From: Thermodesulfobacterium hydrogeniphilum
GTDB taxonomy: Bacteria; Desulfobacterota; Thermodesulfobacteria; Thermodesulfobacteriales; Thermodesulfobacteriaceae
Length of the DNA stretch: 64,000 nt
Assembly (NCBI RefSeq): GCF_000746255.1
Contig: NZ_JQKW01000014.1
Coordinates: forward strand, 1 to 64,000
Direction of reading: 5' to 3'
Shown here: positions 1-8,899 of the stretch, in pieces
Numbering within the stretch: position 1 is the first letter of the stretch
How the letters are laid out: each line of letters begins with the position of its first letter
Notes under the pieces: generated by a model
The model's database searches: none
What the model was told of the DNA's origin: nothing
Seen by the model: the letters and a program-made list of their open reading frames with translations, nothing else
Position numbers and translations under genes: made by a program

Positions 1-1392
1 TTCCAAATAAAAAACCAAAGGACCTCTTTTTTCTTCTGAAACAGTATAAGTTTTATCTGTAATACCTACTATAACTCCTGGATAAACTACCTCTAAAACC
101 TTAATTATCTTGTTTTTAAAAACAGTTATCTGCTTTTTTAAATCTGTTATAGCAACACGAATTTTATCCAATTCATCCAAGTGCTTTTGAAACTGATCTT
201 TAATTTTTTCTAAAATACCCTCTTTTTCTTTGGTTAATCTACCTTCTTTTTTCAATTTCTCTCCTAATTCCAAACCCACTTTCAATTTCTTAAGAGATTC
301 TTTAAATAATATCTCTTTTTGTATACATTTTAGGTAAGACTCTATGATATTAGCTTTATAACCTGCGAGGATTTGGGTAGGGGTTTGGGATTCATTTCCC
401 AAGATTTTAGCTTCTATATTTCCACTGCATTTTATTGATCCGCCATAGATTATGCCTTTTCCTGAGGTTGCCAGGATATCTCCCATAACATAAGTATCCG
501 AGAAAATGAGATAGCTATCAATGACGAGATTACCTTCTATTTCCAGTTTAGCATATTCAACACCTTTAAGTTCTGCGGTTCCCTTTACTTTTAATTTTGT
601 ATTTTCACCTCTTATAATACCATTGCATTTGAAATTTCCTTCCACATCTATAAGGACTTTGTTTTCGGTGCCACCTTCAAGTTCTACATCGCCTTTAGCT
701 TTTACTTTAAAACCGAATTTAATATCACCCTTTATGATAAGTTTTTTGCCTATGAAATTTACATTGCCTACAGAGAAATCTACATCACCTTTGATGGTAT
801 ATTCAGGGTATATTTCTATTTTATTGTTTTCAATCAGTATAACTCCAGCCTCTTTTGCTCTTATAAAATTGTTCTCATCTATATAAAGATTGTTTCCCAA
901 AGTAAAAGGGGCTTCATCAATTTCTGGAGGTTCTATAGGTTCTCCGAAGATATTAACTCCTGCCACTCCTGGTACAGGAGGATACCATTTACCTATGGAT
1001 TCATCTTTTTCAGCACATATAATAGTTTGATAAGCCTCTCTAAGATCTTCCCTTTTTGTTTCTTCCTTTTCGGGAGTTGATAATTTTTCATCCTTTAAAA
1101 CACAAACAAATTTTTTAAAAAGTTCTATCTTCTCAGGAATAGGAGGTTTTGGTGGAGTAGCTTTAGCTATTATTATTTTATTGTCAATAAGTTCTGGTTC
1201 ATCTAAAATTCCAAAAAAATTTTTGGTTTTTAAATCAGTTTTTATTTTTTCCCAATTTTTTTTAAAATTATCAATAAATTCTGAATCTGAAGGATCAACT
1301 TCCAGATAGAGAATAGTTTTATCAGAAGAAGGTTTTATTAAAAAATCACCAATCCAGATTTCTTCTTGTTTAATTTCGTTATTATCAGACAT
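1..1392 (-). CDS. FapA-like DUF342 polymer-binding protein (3' end beyond window)
   Basis: The reading frame is open from an ATG at 1392 down to the window edge, so the C-terminus is missing. The translation starts MSDNNEIKQEEIWIGDF. Its middle part (about residues 150-320) is a run of short beta-strand repeats rich in G-D/G-N-V/I steps (for example KGDVDFSVGNVNF, KGDIKFGFKVKAKGDVEL), typical of the DUF342/FapA right-handed beta-helix. A charged, probably coiled-coil segment (about 350-440) follows. FapA proteins are cytoplasmic and in some bacteria affect flagellar assembly or surface polymers; the role here is not shown. The start overlaps the plsY stop by 8 bases, so the two are probably translationally coupled. 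No flagellar gene is adjacent. Confidence 0.8.
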   Translation of the reverse strand, partial: MSDNNEIKQEEIWIGDFLIKPSSDKTILYLEVDPSDSEFIDNFKKNWEKIKTDLKTKNFFGILDEPELIDNKIIIAKATPPKPPIPEKIELFKKFVCVLKDEKLSTPEKEETKREDLREAYQTIICAEKDESIGKWYPPVPGVAGVNIFGEPIEPPEIDEAPFTLGNNLYIDENNFIRAKEAGVILIENNKIEIYPEYTIKGDVDFSVGNVNFIGKKLIIKGDIKFGFKVKAKGDVELEGGTENKVLIDVEGNFKCNGIIRGENTKLKVKGTAELKGVEYAKLEIEGNLVIDSYLIFSDTYVMGDILATSGKGIIYGGSIKCSGNIEAKILGNESQTPTQILAGYKANIIESYLKCIQKEILFKESLKKLKVGLELGEKLKKEGRLTKEKEGILEKIKDQFQKHLDELDKIRVAITDLKKQITVFKNKIIKVLEVVYPGVIVGITDKTYTVSEEKRGPLVFYLE

Positions 1393-1996
1393 TTTTTATT
1401 TTTTTCCAAGTTTTTTCTTCACCTCTGAGTAATCTCTTAATATTATCTTTATGTTTGATCCAGATTAAAATAGCTAAAATTGAACTACATATTATATATT
1501 CGGAAGGATAACCGAAAATAAAAATGTTTAAAGGAAGTAAAGCAGTGGCTAAAAGAGAACCTACAGAAACATAACCAGATAATAAAACAGCAAAAAAGAA
1601 AATAGCTAAACTTAATAACATAGCCTTAGGGGTAAGAATAAGGAAAATACCTATGGTAGTAGCAACACCTTTTCCACCTTTAAACTTAAGGAAAATAGAA
1701 AAAAGATGTCCTAAAACTGCAAAAAATCCGGCTCCAGCTAAAACTAATTCCTTAGGGTAGGGCAAATTTTTAAATAGAAAAAAAGCTAACAGAAGAGCAA
1801 AAATTCCTTTACTTGAATCACCTATAAAGGTAATAATACCCCATTTTTTTCCCAGAAGACGCGCTACATTAGTAGCGCCTGGATTTTTACTACCTTCTTT
1901 TCTGGGATCAACTCCTTGAGGTAAAGCTACAAGAAGAGCAAAAGGAATAGACCCTAAAAGATAACTTACAAGGAACAAAAATATTAATTTAATCAC
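1385..1996 (-). CDS. plsY: Glycerol-3-phosphate acyltransferase PlsY
   Basis: An integral membrane enzyme that transfers an acyl group from acyl-phosphate to glycerol-3-phosphate, the first step of phospholipid synthesis. The 203-residue protein has the usual PlsY length. It shows the family motifs LLGSIPFA near the N-terminus, GSKNPGATNVAR (residues 35-46, glycerol phosphate/phosphate-binding loop) and GHLFSIFLKFKGGKGVATT (about 96-114). Several hydrophobic helices span the chain. The start is GTG at 1996, the only initiator that keeps the first membrane segment whole. There is no Shine-Dalgarno sequence, but a TATAAT lies 7 bases upstream, suggesting a leaderless message separate from rpmA. 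The gene overlaps the FapA-like gene downstream. Confidence 0.97.
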   Translation of the reverse strand: MIKLIFLFLVSYLLGSIPFALLVALPQGVDPRKEGSKNPGATNVARLLGKKWGIITFIGDSSKGIFALLLAFFLFKNLPYPKELVLAGAGFFAVLGHLFSIFLKFKGGKGVATTIGIFLILTPKAMLLSLAIFFFAVLLSGYVSVGSLLATALLPLNIFIFGYPSEYIICSSILAILIWIKHKDNIKRLLRGEEKTWKKIKNV

Positions 1997-2003
1997 AAAA
2001 TTT

Positions 2004-2031
2004 ATTATACATAATTTTTACAAAAAAACAA
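2004..2031 (-). promoter_or_regulatory. Sigma-70-type promoter of plsY, leaderless arrangement
   Basis: On the minus strand TTGTTT (2031-2026) and TATAAT (2009-2004) are separated by 16 bases. Only 7 bases separate the -10 from the plsY GTG, so the transcript should begin at or next to the start codon. Confidence 0.6.
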
Positions 2032-2060
2032 GATAAAATAGACTTATACTTTTTAATCTT

Positions 2061-2315
2061 TTACTGATTTGGATAAACACTTACTACCTTTTTACCACCT
2101 CTGGTTTCAAATTTAACAATACCGTCAATTTTAGAAAAAATAGTATAATCTCTTCCTAAACCAACATTAAACCCTGGACGAACTTTTGTTCCTCTTTGTC
2201 TAACAATTATTTCACCAGCTTTAACAAATTGGCCACTATATCTTTTAACTCCCAGTCTTTTAGAATGAGAATCTCTTCCATTTCTTGATGATCCACCTGC
2301 TTTCTTATGAGCCAT
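2061..2315 (-). CDS. rpmA: 50S ribosomal protein L27
   Basis: L27 of the large ribosomal subunit; its N-terminal tail reaches the peptidyl-transferase centre. The 84-residue protein begins directly with [16 protein letters not shown] and shows the conserved [10 protein letters not shown] and [10 protein letters not shown] blocks. It lacks the cleavable N-terminal extension found in Firmicutes. It lies 12 bases downstream of rplU in the standard rplU-rpmA pair. The GTPase gene obg, which often follows this pair, is absent and plsY follows instead. Confidence 0.98.
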   Translation of the reverse strand: MAHKKAGGSSRNGRDSHSKRLGVKRYSGQFVKAGEIIVRQRGTKVRPGFNVGLGRDYTIFSKIDGIVKFETRGGKKVVSVYPNQ

Positions 2316-2327
2316 TTAAAAACCCCC

Positions 2328-2636
2328 TTATATAATTTCTTTAATTTCTATAGTAGTATAAAATTGCCTATGTCCTCTTTTTCTTTTATAGCCCTTTTTA
2401 GCTTTCTTTTTAAAGACAATTACCTTAGAAGCTTTACCCTGTTCCACAATGGTTGCTATTACTTTAGCTCCTTCTACTAAAGGAGTTCCTATTTTAACTT
2501 CTCCATTTTTATTAATTAAAAGAACTTCTGAAATCTCAACAGTATCTCCTATTTGTCCTTCAATTTTTTCAACCTTTAACTTATCTCCAGGTTTTACAAT
2601 ATATTGCTTTCCTCCAGTTTTTATAACTGCAAACAC
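2328..2636 (-). CDS. rplU: 50S ribosomal protein L21
   Basis: L21 binds 23S rRNA in the large subunit. The 102-residue protein shows the family opening FAVIKTGGKQYIVKPGD and the C-terminal basic block KKAKKGYKRKRGHRQ, with the usual length. Translation begins at GTG (2636), preceded by the ribosome-binding sequence AAAGGGGG, with 9 bases between it and the start. It is the first gene of the rplU-rpmA unit, and a promoter lies about 30 bases upstream. Confidence 0.98.
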   Translation of the reverse strand: MFAVIKTGGKQYIVKPGDKLKVEKIEGQIGDTVEISEVLLINKNGEVKIGTPLVEGAKVIATIVEQGKASKVIVFKKKAKKGYKRKRGHRQFYTTIEIKEII

Positions 2637-2666
2637 AGATAATCCCCCTTTCTAAGGTTTTCTTTA

Positions 2667-2694
2667 AAAATAGCTTAAAATTGAATTTTGTCAA
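2667..2694 (-). promoter_or_regulatory. Promoter of rplU-rpmA
   Basis: Minus strand TTGACA (2694-2689), 16-base spacer, TATTTT (2672-2667). The leader of about 25 bases carries the AAAGGGGG ribosome-binding site of rplU. No leader hairpin is obvious. Confidence 0.65.
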
Positions 2695-2811
2695 TATTTA
2701 AAAAACTTCTTTTTAATATCCTTTAAATATTAAAATTTTATCTTAAATTTACCCTTGAATAAATTCAATATAGATGTTAATTTTTTAATAAAGTTTTTGG
2801 AGGAAGTAAAA

Positions 2812-3414
2812 ATGGGAGATGAAATAAGAAGTACTTTAGAGATAGCTCTTGAAAAAGCTGAGAAGATAGGGAAAGCCTCTAAAGAAGAATTAGAAGTTTT
2901 AAAATTACAGGAAGAAGCTCAAAGATTAACTGCTAAATTTCTAAGAGAAGATTTTCCAGAGTTTGAAAAAGAAATCCATAAACTTTTAGAAAATAAAACA
3001 TCTCAACAGAAAAAAGCAGTTTTAAAAAGCATAATTGGTGTTTTTTTAAAAAATATAGTTCTTCCTTATACCCAATATCAATTAGATGATGCTAAAAAAG
3101 CTTTGGAAGGCTTAAAATTGCTTTTTAAAAAAATTCCGGATATTTCAAGACTTTGTCAAGAAATAGAGAAACTTCTAAATGAGTATTATCTTCATAAAGA
3201 GACTATTTACAATGAGCTTTCAAAAAGATTTAGTGCAGGAATTGAAGCTTTGGAGCAAGCTTTATCTAATCAAATGGGAACAGAGGTAAAAATAAATGTG
3301 GAAGAGCATCCTCAATTTAAAGAAGAGTGGAACAAGATAAAAGAAAAATTAGATGAAGAGTATGGGAAACAACTGGAATATCTAAAAAATATTTTTGAAA
3401 AAATCGTGGCTTAA
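2812..3414 (+). CDS. Unknown helical, charged protein (200 aa)
   Basis: I do not recognise this protein. It is rich in Lys, Glu and Leu and looks almost wholly helical, with probable coiled-coil stretches at both ends, no membrane segment and no cysteine motif. I chose the ATG at 2812 because GGAGG lies 8 bases before it; an upstream TTG at 2755 would add 19 residues without a ribosome-binding site. The last codons touch the next gene, which starts 1 base after the stop, and two DUF21/CBS membrane proteins follow. The four genes probably form one operon. A cytoplasmic partner of the membrane proteins is possible but unproven. Confidence 0.7.
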   Translation: MGDEIRSTLEIALEKAEKIGKASKEELEVLKLQEEAQRLTAKFLREDFPEFEKEIHKLLENKTSQQKKAVLKSIIGVFLKNIVLPYTQYQLDDAKKALEGLKLLFKKIPDISRLCQEIEKLLNEYYLHKETIYNELSKRFSAGIEALEQALSNQMGTEVKINVEEHPQFKEEWNKIKEKLDEEYGKQLEYLKNIFEKIVA

Positions 3415-3415
3415 A

Positions 3416-4258
3416 ATGTCCTATAATAATTTAAGAGCTCTTTTATATCCTCAAACTTTTCTTTTGCCAGATTTTGGAAAAATAATCCTTCCATATCTTT
3501 CTTCTATTATTGTTTTTCAGCTTCCTTCAACTTCTGAAATATGGGAGAAATTTTATAATAATTTTCCCATATCCTGGCAAGAAAAACTTAAATTCTTAAC
3601 TCTTAAAAAAGATCTTTCAATAGATTGGGAACAATTGAAAAAGGAAAGAAAAACTTTAGAAGAATGGGGACTTAATTTTAGAACTCCTGAAAATTTAAAG
3701 TATTTTAGTCAATTCAAAGAAGTTTTAGAAGAATCCTTGGAAACCCTTTTACCTACTATAAAGGGTGTTAAAAATACCTCAAAACAAGAAGTAGAAATTA
3801 AAAAAGCTTTAATTACTCTTTTATTAGCTGAAGATCTTGATACAAAATTATATGAAGTCTATATTTCTTTAAAAGAAATAGATCAAAAATATAATGAAAT
3901 TTTTAAAGAAAAAATTATAGGAGAAGATCTTACTTTTCAGAAAATTTTGGATATTTATTATCCTGTTTCAGAACCTTATATATTTTTTAAAAATTTATCT
4001 GGCCTTTTTTCCAGAATTAATGCCTGGAAAACTGTGGGTAAATATTTAGAATGGGGAATATATCCAGATTTATCAAACTTAGTTATTACAGATATTGAAC
4101 TTTTGGAAAGGTGGAAAGATAAATTTGAATTTAAAGAAGAAAATATTTCAAAAGAAATAAAATTTTATAAATTTAAAGCTTCTTTATTTCAGATTCTGGA
4201 AATACCACTAAACACTTCTAAATCTCAGGAAACAGGGGTGATTTTAGTAACCTCCTGA
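3416..4258 (+). CDS. Unknown protein (280 aa) in DUF21/CBS operon
   Basis: I do not recognise this protein. It opens MSYNNLRALLYPQTFLLP and is rich in aromatic and charged residues, with helical periodicity, no signal peptide and no clear membrane helix. The ATG at 3416 follows the previous stop by 1 base; a TTG at 3395 would overlap the upstream gene and has no better ribosome site. The stop TGA overlaps the ATG of the next gene (TGATG), implying translational coupling with the CorC/CNNM-like protein. Confidence 0.7.
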   Translation: MSYNNLRALLYPQTFLLPDFGKIILPYLSSIIVFQLPSTSEIWEKFYNNFPISWQEKLKFLTLKKDLSIDWEQLKKERKTLEEWGLNFRTPENLKYFSQFKEVLEESLETLLPTIKGVKNTSKQEVEIKKALITLLLAEDLDTKLYEVYISLKEIDQKYNEIFKEKIIGEDLTFQKILDIYYPVSEPYIFFKNLSGLFSRINAWKTVGKYLEWGIYPDLSNLVITDIELLERWKDKFEFKEENISKEIKFYKFKASLFQILEIPLNTSKSQETGVILVTS

Positions 4259-5526
4259 TGGTAGAATTTTATATAGTTTTTACTCTTATTTTGCTTTTTG
4301 CTTCTATGATATTTACTGTTAGTGAAACCAGCATTTTCTCTTTTTCCCGTATTGAATTAGCAGGTCTAAGAAGCATAGGGTTACCAGAAAAATTTTTAAA
4401 AATTTTTCAATTTCCAGAAGAACTCCTTATTGTTTTAATTGCTGGTAATGAAATAGTAGATTATTTTGCCAGTTTTTGTAGTTCTAAAATTTTTTCTTAT
4501 TGGTTTCCTAATGAAGGGAAAAAATTAGCTTTTTTAATCTTTAGTTTTATCGCTTTTTGGTTTGGTGATTTTTTCCCAAAAGTAATAGGTTTTAGATTTA
4601 AAAACTTTTTGATTACTAAACTTTTATATATAGACTACTTTTTTTATCAAATGTTTTATCCTTTAAGGAAGATATATTCTTTTTTATATCAATTTTTAGA
4701 TAAAATTCTCCCTAAATATTCTTATTATACTCGTACTTTTTCTCCTGTTGAACAACTTATTCTTTATATGTTAGACCAAGCTTATAATCAAAAAAAAATC
4801 ACTGAAAAAGAGAAAAATTTTATAAGAGGTCTTTTTCTTTCTGAAAAAATACCTGTTTCTGCAATTTTTACTCCACGTTCGGAAATCCTGGCTTTTCAAG
4901 ATCAATTAATAACTTTGTCCTTTTTAGAAAAATTAAGATATTTACCCTACAACAAATTTCCAATATACAAAGAAAATTTAGACGATATTATAGGAATTTT
5001 ATATGTCAAAGATCTAATCAAAAATTTTTCTCCAGAAATTTTAAACAAAAAAATGCTTTCTGACTTTATAAGGCCAGCTTTTTTTATTCCAGAAAACTTT
5101 AAGGTTAGAGATCTTCTTTTTGAATTTCAAAATAAACATATAAAAATAGCCTTAGTAGTAGATGAATATGGAATTCTTAAAGGTTTGGTTACCTTAGAAG
5201 ATGTTTTAGAGGAACTTTTTGGAGAGATTTATGAAGAAAAAGAAGCCAAAATAGAGCCTATTCAAAAACTAAGCGAGAATAAATGGCTTGTTTATGGAAA
5301 AGTTCTTATGGAAGACTTAAAGCAGGTATTAAATATAGAAATTTTAGAAGAAGATTTACAGGATATAAAAACTCTTAATGGTTTTCTTTTAGCTCTATTT
5401 AAAGAAATTCCAAAAGAAGGGAATAGTATTATTTATCAAGATCACAAGTTTATAGTAAAAAAGATAAAGGGAAGAAAAATTATCTGGGTTGAAATAGAAA
5501 AATTAAAAACAAAAGCTGAAGAATGA
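4258..5526 (+). CDS. DUF21 (CNNM) membrane protein with CBS pair and CorC/HlyC domain
   Basis: A membrane protein of the CNNM/CorC-HlyC family, whose members act in Mg2+ (or Co2+) export. Residues 1-140 carry the hydrophobic DUF21 transmembrane domain, which opens with SETSIFSFSRIELAGL, the acidic/serine motif of the ion site. The CBS pair spans about residues 195-325, with VDEYGILKGLVTLEDVLEEL in the second CBS. The C-terminal transporter-associated CorC_HlyC domain is about 330-420 (LNGFLLALFKEIP). It overlaps the next gene, a paralogue, by ATGA. The substrate cannot be told from sequence. Confidence 0.9.
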   Translation: MVEFYIVFTLILLFASMIFTVSETSIFSFSRIELAGLRSIGLPEKFLKIFQFPEELLIVLIAGNEIVDYFASFCSSKIFSYWFPNEGKKLAFLIFSFIAFWFGDFFPKVIGFRFKNFLITKLLYIDYFFYQMFYPLRKIYSFLYQFLDKILPKYSYYTRTFSPVEQLILYMLDQAYNQKKITEKEKNFIRGLFLSEKIPVSAIFTPRSEILAFQDQLITLSFLEKLRYLPYNKFPIYKENLDDIIGILYVKDLIKNFSPEILNKKMLSDFIRPAFFIPENFKVRDLLFEFQNKHIKIALVVDEYGILKGLVTLEDVLEELFGEIYEEKEAKIEPIQKLSENKWLVYGKVLMEDLKQVLNIEILEEDLQDIKTLNGFLLALFKEIPKEGNSIIYQDHKFIVKKIKGRKIIWVEIEKLKTKAEE

Positions 5527-6737
5527 TTAGTGCTTTAATTTCTTTTACTATTTTTATATTAGGAGAAGCTTTCTTTGCCTGTAGTGAAATAACTTTTATT
5601 TCAGCAGAAAGGTTTTTTATAGAAAGTCTTGCTAAAAAACATGTAGCAGCCAGAATTTATTTAAAATTTTGGCAAAATCCAGAAAGATTATTTACCACTA
5701 CTATAATGGGAATCACGCTTTGCGTTGTAGGAAATGGTATTTTTACTTCTCACTTTTTAATAGAAACCTTAGGACATTGGGGAGTACTTTTATCTTCTAT
5801 CGTGCTGCCACTTCTGATGATTATTTTTGGACAAATTATTCCAAAAACCATAGGTAAAAAATTAGCCTATCCCTTGGTACTTTATTTAATCCCTGTGCTT
5901 TATTTAGTTTCTTTTTTATTTTACCCTTTGGCCTATTTCAACACTAAAATTTCTCAACTTTTCCTTAAATCCAAAAATGATAGTCCTTTATTTCTAACTA
6001 AATTTAGAGAGGTGTTTTTAAATTTTGTTTATTATGAAAAAGAAATAGACTTTAAAGAAAAAGAGCTTATGCATAAGATTTTAGAGTTTGCCAAGAAGAA
6101 AGTTTCTCAAGTAATGATACCCATTACCCAGGTGAAAGCACTTCCAATAACAGCTACTATAAAGGATGTTATAGAATTTAGTAAAAAATATAATTTTTCT
6201 TATATTCCTCTTTATGAAGAAAGTATAAACAACATAGTCAGTATAGTTAAAGTCCAACATTTGATAGGAAAAAATCTTTTGGAAGAGAATAAGCCTCTTA
6301 AAGATTTTTCTATAATACCTCTTTTTGTCCCTGAATTAGCTTTTGCTCATGAAGTCTTATCACAGCTTCAAAAAAGAGGAACAGAAATAGCTGTAGTTGT
6401 AGATGAATATGGTTCTACTACAGGAATTGTTACTATAGAAGATTTGGTAGAAGAAGTTTTAGGAGAGTTTAGAGATGCTTTAGATTATTATGTCCCTGAA
6501 TATTATAAACTTGATAAAAATTTATACAAAGTAAAAGGATTTATAGAAATTGAAAAACTTCAACACTTAGGTCTTCCTATTCCTTCAGGAGATTATGAAA
6601 CCTTAAACGGGTTTATTTATTCTTTAATAAGAAGAATTCCTTCTGAAGGAGAAATAATTAAATATAAAAATTTAGAATTAAAAATTCTAAAAGCAACTCC
6701 TCATAAAGTAGAAGAAGTTTTAATAAAAATTAATTAA
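5523..6737 (+). CDS. Second DUF21 (CNNM) membrane protein with CBS pair and CorC/HlyC domain
   Basis: A paralogue of the preceding gene, 404 residues. The DUF21 domain occupies residues 1-140 (ACSEITFISAERFFIESLAK; GQIIPKTIGKKLAYP). It is followed by two CBS motifs (about 185-310, including VDEYGSTTGIVTIEDLVEEV) and the CorC_HlyC domain (about 320-404, LNGFIYSLIRRIPSEGE). The ATG overlaps the previous stop in an ATGA. Two such genes in tandem suggest a heteromeric assembly or a recent duplication. Its 3' end overlaps the convergent lipoprotein gene by 18 bases. Confidence 0.9.
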   Translation: MISALISFTIFILGEAFFACSEITFISAERFFIESLAKKHVAARIYLKFWQNPERLFTTTIMGITLCVVGNGIFTSHFLIETLGHWGVLLSSIVLPLLMIIFGQIIPKTIGKKLAYPLVLYLIPVLYLVSFLFYPLAYFNTKISQLFLKSKNDSPLFLTKFREVFLNFVYYEKEIDFKEKELMHKILEFAKKKVSQVMIPITQVKALPITATIKDVIEFSKKYNFSYIPLYEESINNIVSIVKVQHLIGKNLLEENKPLKDFSIIPLFVPELAFAHEVLSQLQKRGTEIAVVVDEYGSTTGIVTIEDLVEEVLGEFRDALDYYVPEYYKLDKNLYKVKGFIEIEKLQHLGLPIPSGDYETLNGFIYSLIRRIPSEGEIIKYKNLELKILKATPHKVEEVLIKIN

Positions 6738-7322
6738 TTTTATTTTTCTAAATTTTTCTTCAGAGATTTTAAAGTAATTCTTTTCATTTTTAGCAAGTTC
6801 TAATTTTTTTATTATCCAAATTAACTTGAAATAAGGAGAAGAAAGAATCCCTTTTTTTTCTTTTTTGGAGAAAAAATAAAATATTTTAATTTTAGAAAAA
6901 ACTACTTCTGTTTTTCTTTCTTTCAATCCTAAAAAATAAAAGGGAATTTCATAAGTTTTAAATTTTTGGGGGATTTCTATAATATAGAGCTTTTTATGAT
7001 AGAAATCATAGATTTTAATTTTATCAAATAAATTTTTATCCCATTTAATCAATCCTAAGCTTGAACCCATGGGAGTTTTTAATTCTATATAAAGAAAATT
7101 TTTGTTAACAATAAAATTAGCATACCCTGCATTTGATTTAACTTTTCTGTCTTTAAAAAGATCTACCCTCCACCAAATAACACCCTTTAAAGAAATTTTT
7201 TTTTCTTTAAATAATGAAATATTGTGAGTTTTTATAGAAGTAATTTTAGGTTTGGCACAGGAAAAACATATGATAGAAATTGCAAAAATTAAGAATTTTA
7301 TAAATTTTTGAATAAAATCCAT
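6720..7322 (-). CDS. Probable outer-membrane lipoprotein (LolB/DUF4292-like)
   Basis: The N-terminus has a hydrophobic stretch ending in a lipobox (IICFSC, with the lipidated Cys near residue 22), so the product is a predicted lipoprotein. The remaining 178 residues are beta-rich, including KGVIWWRVDLFKDRK and FLYIELKTPMGSSLGLIKWD, and resemble the antiparallel barrel of LolB or DUF4292 proteins. That assignment rests on pattern alone. It follows the TPR gene by 5 bases and is the last gene of the minus-strand unit. A TPR protein next to a LolB-like lipoprotein would fit envelope assembly. Confidence 0.6.
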   Translation of the reverse strand: MDFIQKFIKFLIFAISIICFSCAKPKITSIKTHNISLFKEKKISLKGVIWWRVDLFKDRKVKSNAGYANFIVNKNFLYIELKTPMGSSLGLIKWDKNLFDKIKIYDFYHKKLYIIEIPQKFKTYEIPFYFLGLKERKTEVVFSKIKIFYFFSKKEKKGILSSPYFKLIWIIKKLELAKNEKNYFKISEEKFRKIKLINFY

Positions 7323-7327
7323 TTAAT

Positions 7328-8899
7328 CTAAAATTGTTTTAATTTTTTTTGGATTCTTTCTTTATCTATTTTATGAATAGCAGCTTTAAGAGCTCTTTGA
7401 TATAGCTTATAAGCTTTATCTTTTTCTCCTTTTTTCATCAATACATCTGCTAAATGTTCTAAAATTATTGCTTCGTCTTCATCAAGTTTATTAACCGCTT
7501 TTTCTAAATATTGTAAAGCTAAATCTAAATCTCCTTTTTTATAATAAAGCCAACCTATGCTGTCAAGAATATAAGGATCCATTATTTTAATTTGCAGGGC
7601 TTTTAAAAGCAATTTTTCAGCTTTATCTAAATTTATTCCAAGCTCTACATAACTATAACCTACAAAGTTTAATACATAAGGATCTTCTGGATATTTTTTT
7701 AATAAAGGTTGAGTTATTTCTAAAACTTTTTTATAATTCCAGGTACAAGCATAATTGGAAGCTAAAGCTAATTTTAAATCCAGATCTTCTGGATAATATT
7801 TAAGGCCTTCTAAAGCATACTCTATACCTTTATTACAAAGGTCTAAAACTTCTGCAGAATTGGATAAAAAAACATACAAATTTTTACTTTTATTTTTGGT
7901 AGATTCCAAATGTTTGAGATAATTGATAGCCTCTTTTTTATCTTTTTTTCTTAAAATATCTATTATTCTTTTAGAAGCTTCCCAAAACCAATCATTATCA
8001 GGCAAAATTTTTTCATAAACTTTTAAGGCTTCTTCTAATTTATTCTGTTTCTCTAAGGAATATCCCAAGAAAAAAAGAAATTTAGGATCATATTTTATAG
8101 TTTTTAGATATTGTTTAAGAAGTTTTTCAGATTTTGTCCAGTTTTTATTTTCTATATAAAACCTTAGTAAAATCTTAACAAGTTCCTCATCTTCTGGATA
8201 TTTAGATACAAATTTTTTTAATAAAATTTCTGCAGTTTTGGAATCATGAATTTCATCTAAAAATTTTAGGGTTTCAATTAATACAGTTTTATCATCAGAA
8301 GAAAGTTCTAAAGCTTTTAAATAAGCCTTTTTGGCTTCTTTATACTTTTTTTGTTCCTTTAAAACACGAGCTTTAAAAAGCCAAGCTATATAATTATTTT
8401 TATCAATTTTGAGAAGTTTATCAAGATTTGTAATAGCAGAATTCCAGTCTTTTTGATCTAAATAAATGCTTATAAGGAGACTTAAAATATTTTTATCCTT
8501 GGGATTTTTTTCTAATATATTTTCAAGAATAGAAGTTGCTTTATATGGTCTATTTTCAAAAAGATAGATTTTGGCTAAAAGCAAATTAAGTTCTTTATCC
8601 TTTGGATATGTTTTGTAAAGTTCATTAGCTAATTTTTCAGCTTCTTTTATTTTTTGATTTAAGAGATAAAAAATTACTAAGTTTTTTTTAAGATATAAAC
8701 TTTTTTGATCATATTGGATAGCTTTTTTAAGATAGTTTTCTGCAAGCTCTGGATTGTTTTCATTCAAACTTAATAAATAATAATAATAAGCTTGGGCATT
8801 ATTATTAGCAAAAGACTTTATAGGAAAAATAAAGAGAAAAAAAATTATAAAAACAAAACTAATCTTTATGCGGTAAAGCAAGAGGATAATAGTAGGCAT
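7328..8899 (-). CDS. Exported tetratricopeptide-repeat protein
   Basis: A 523-residue protein with one N-terminal hydrophobic segment ending ...FPIKSFA (signal peptide or anchor), followed by at least ten TPR-like helix-turn-helix units over the rest of the chain. Typical units contain YKEAKKAYLKALELSSDD and GDLDLALQYLEKAVNKLD. I chose the ATG at 8899 because GAGGAG lies 10 bases before it; a TTG at 8917 would add six residues. The start lies inside the 3' end of rpoH (41-base overlap), so it is co-expressed with the sigma factor. The likely role is a periplasmic or outer-membrane scaffold; no specific partner is shown. Confidence 0.85.
   Translation of the reverse strand: MPTIILLLYRIKISFVFIIFFLFIFPIKSFANNNAQAYYYYLLSLNENNPELAENYLKKAIQYDQKSLYLKKNLVIFYLLNQKIKEAEKLANELYKTYPKDKELNLLLAKIYLFENRPYKATSILENILEKNPKDKNILSLLISIYLDQKDWNSAITNLDKLLKIDKNNYIAWLFKARVLKEQKKYKEAKKAYLKALELSSDDKTVLIETLKFLDEIHDSKTAEILLKKFVSKYPEDEELVKILLRFYIENKNWTKSEKLLKQYLKTIKYDPKFLFFLGYSLEKQNKLEEALKVYEKILPDNDWFWEASKRIIDILRKKDKKEAINYLKHLESTKNKSKNLYVFLSNSAEVLDLCNKGIEYALEGLKYYPEDLDLKLALASNYACTWNYKKVLEITQPLLKKYPEDPYVLNFVGYSYVELGINLDKAEKLLLKALQIKIMDPYILDSIGWLYYKKGDLDLALQYLEKAVNKLDEDEAIILEHLADVLMKKGEKDKAYKLYQRALKAAIHKIDKERIQKKLKQF

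Noticed and set aside
521-886. 121-residue open frame on the plus strand, Ser/Pro-rich
   Set aside because: It is antisense to the FapA-like gene, which is open across the whole region with clear DUF342 repeats; no ribosome site supports the plus-strand frame.
2755-2811. N-terminal extension of the unknown gene from a TTG
   Set aside because: No ribosome site lies there, while the ATG at 2812 has GGAGG at proper spacing.
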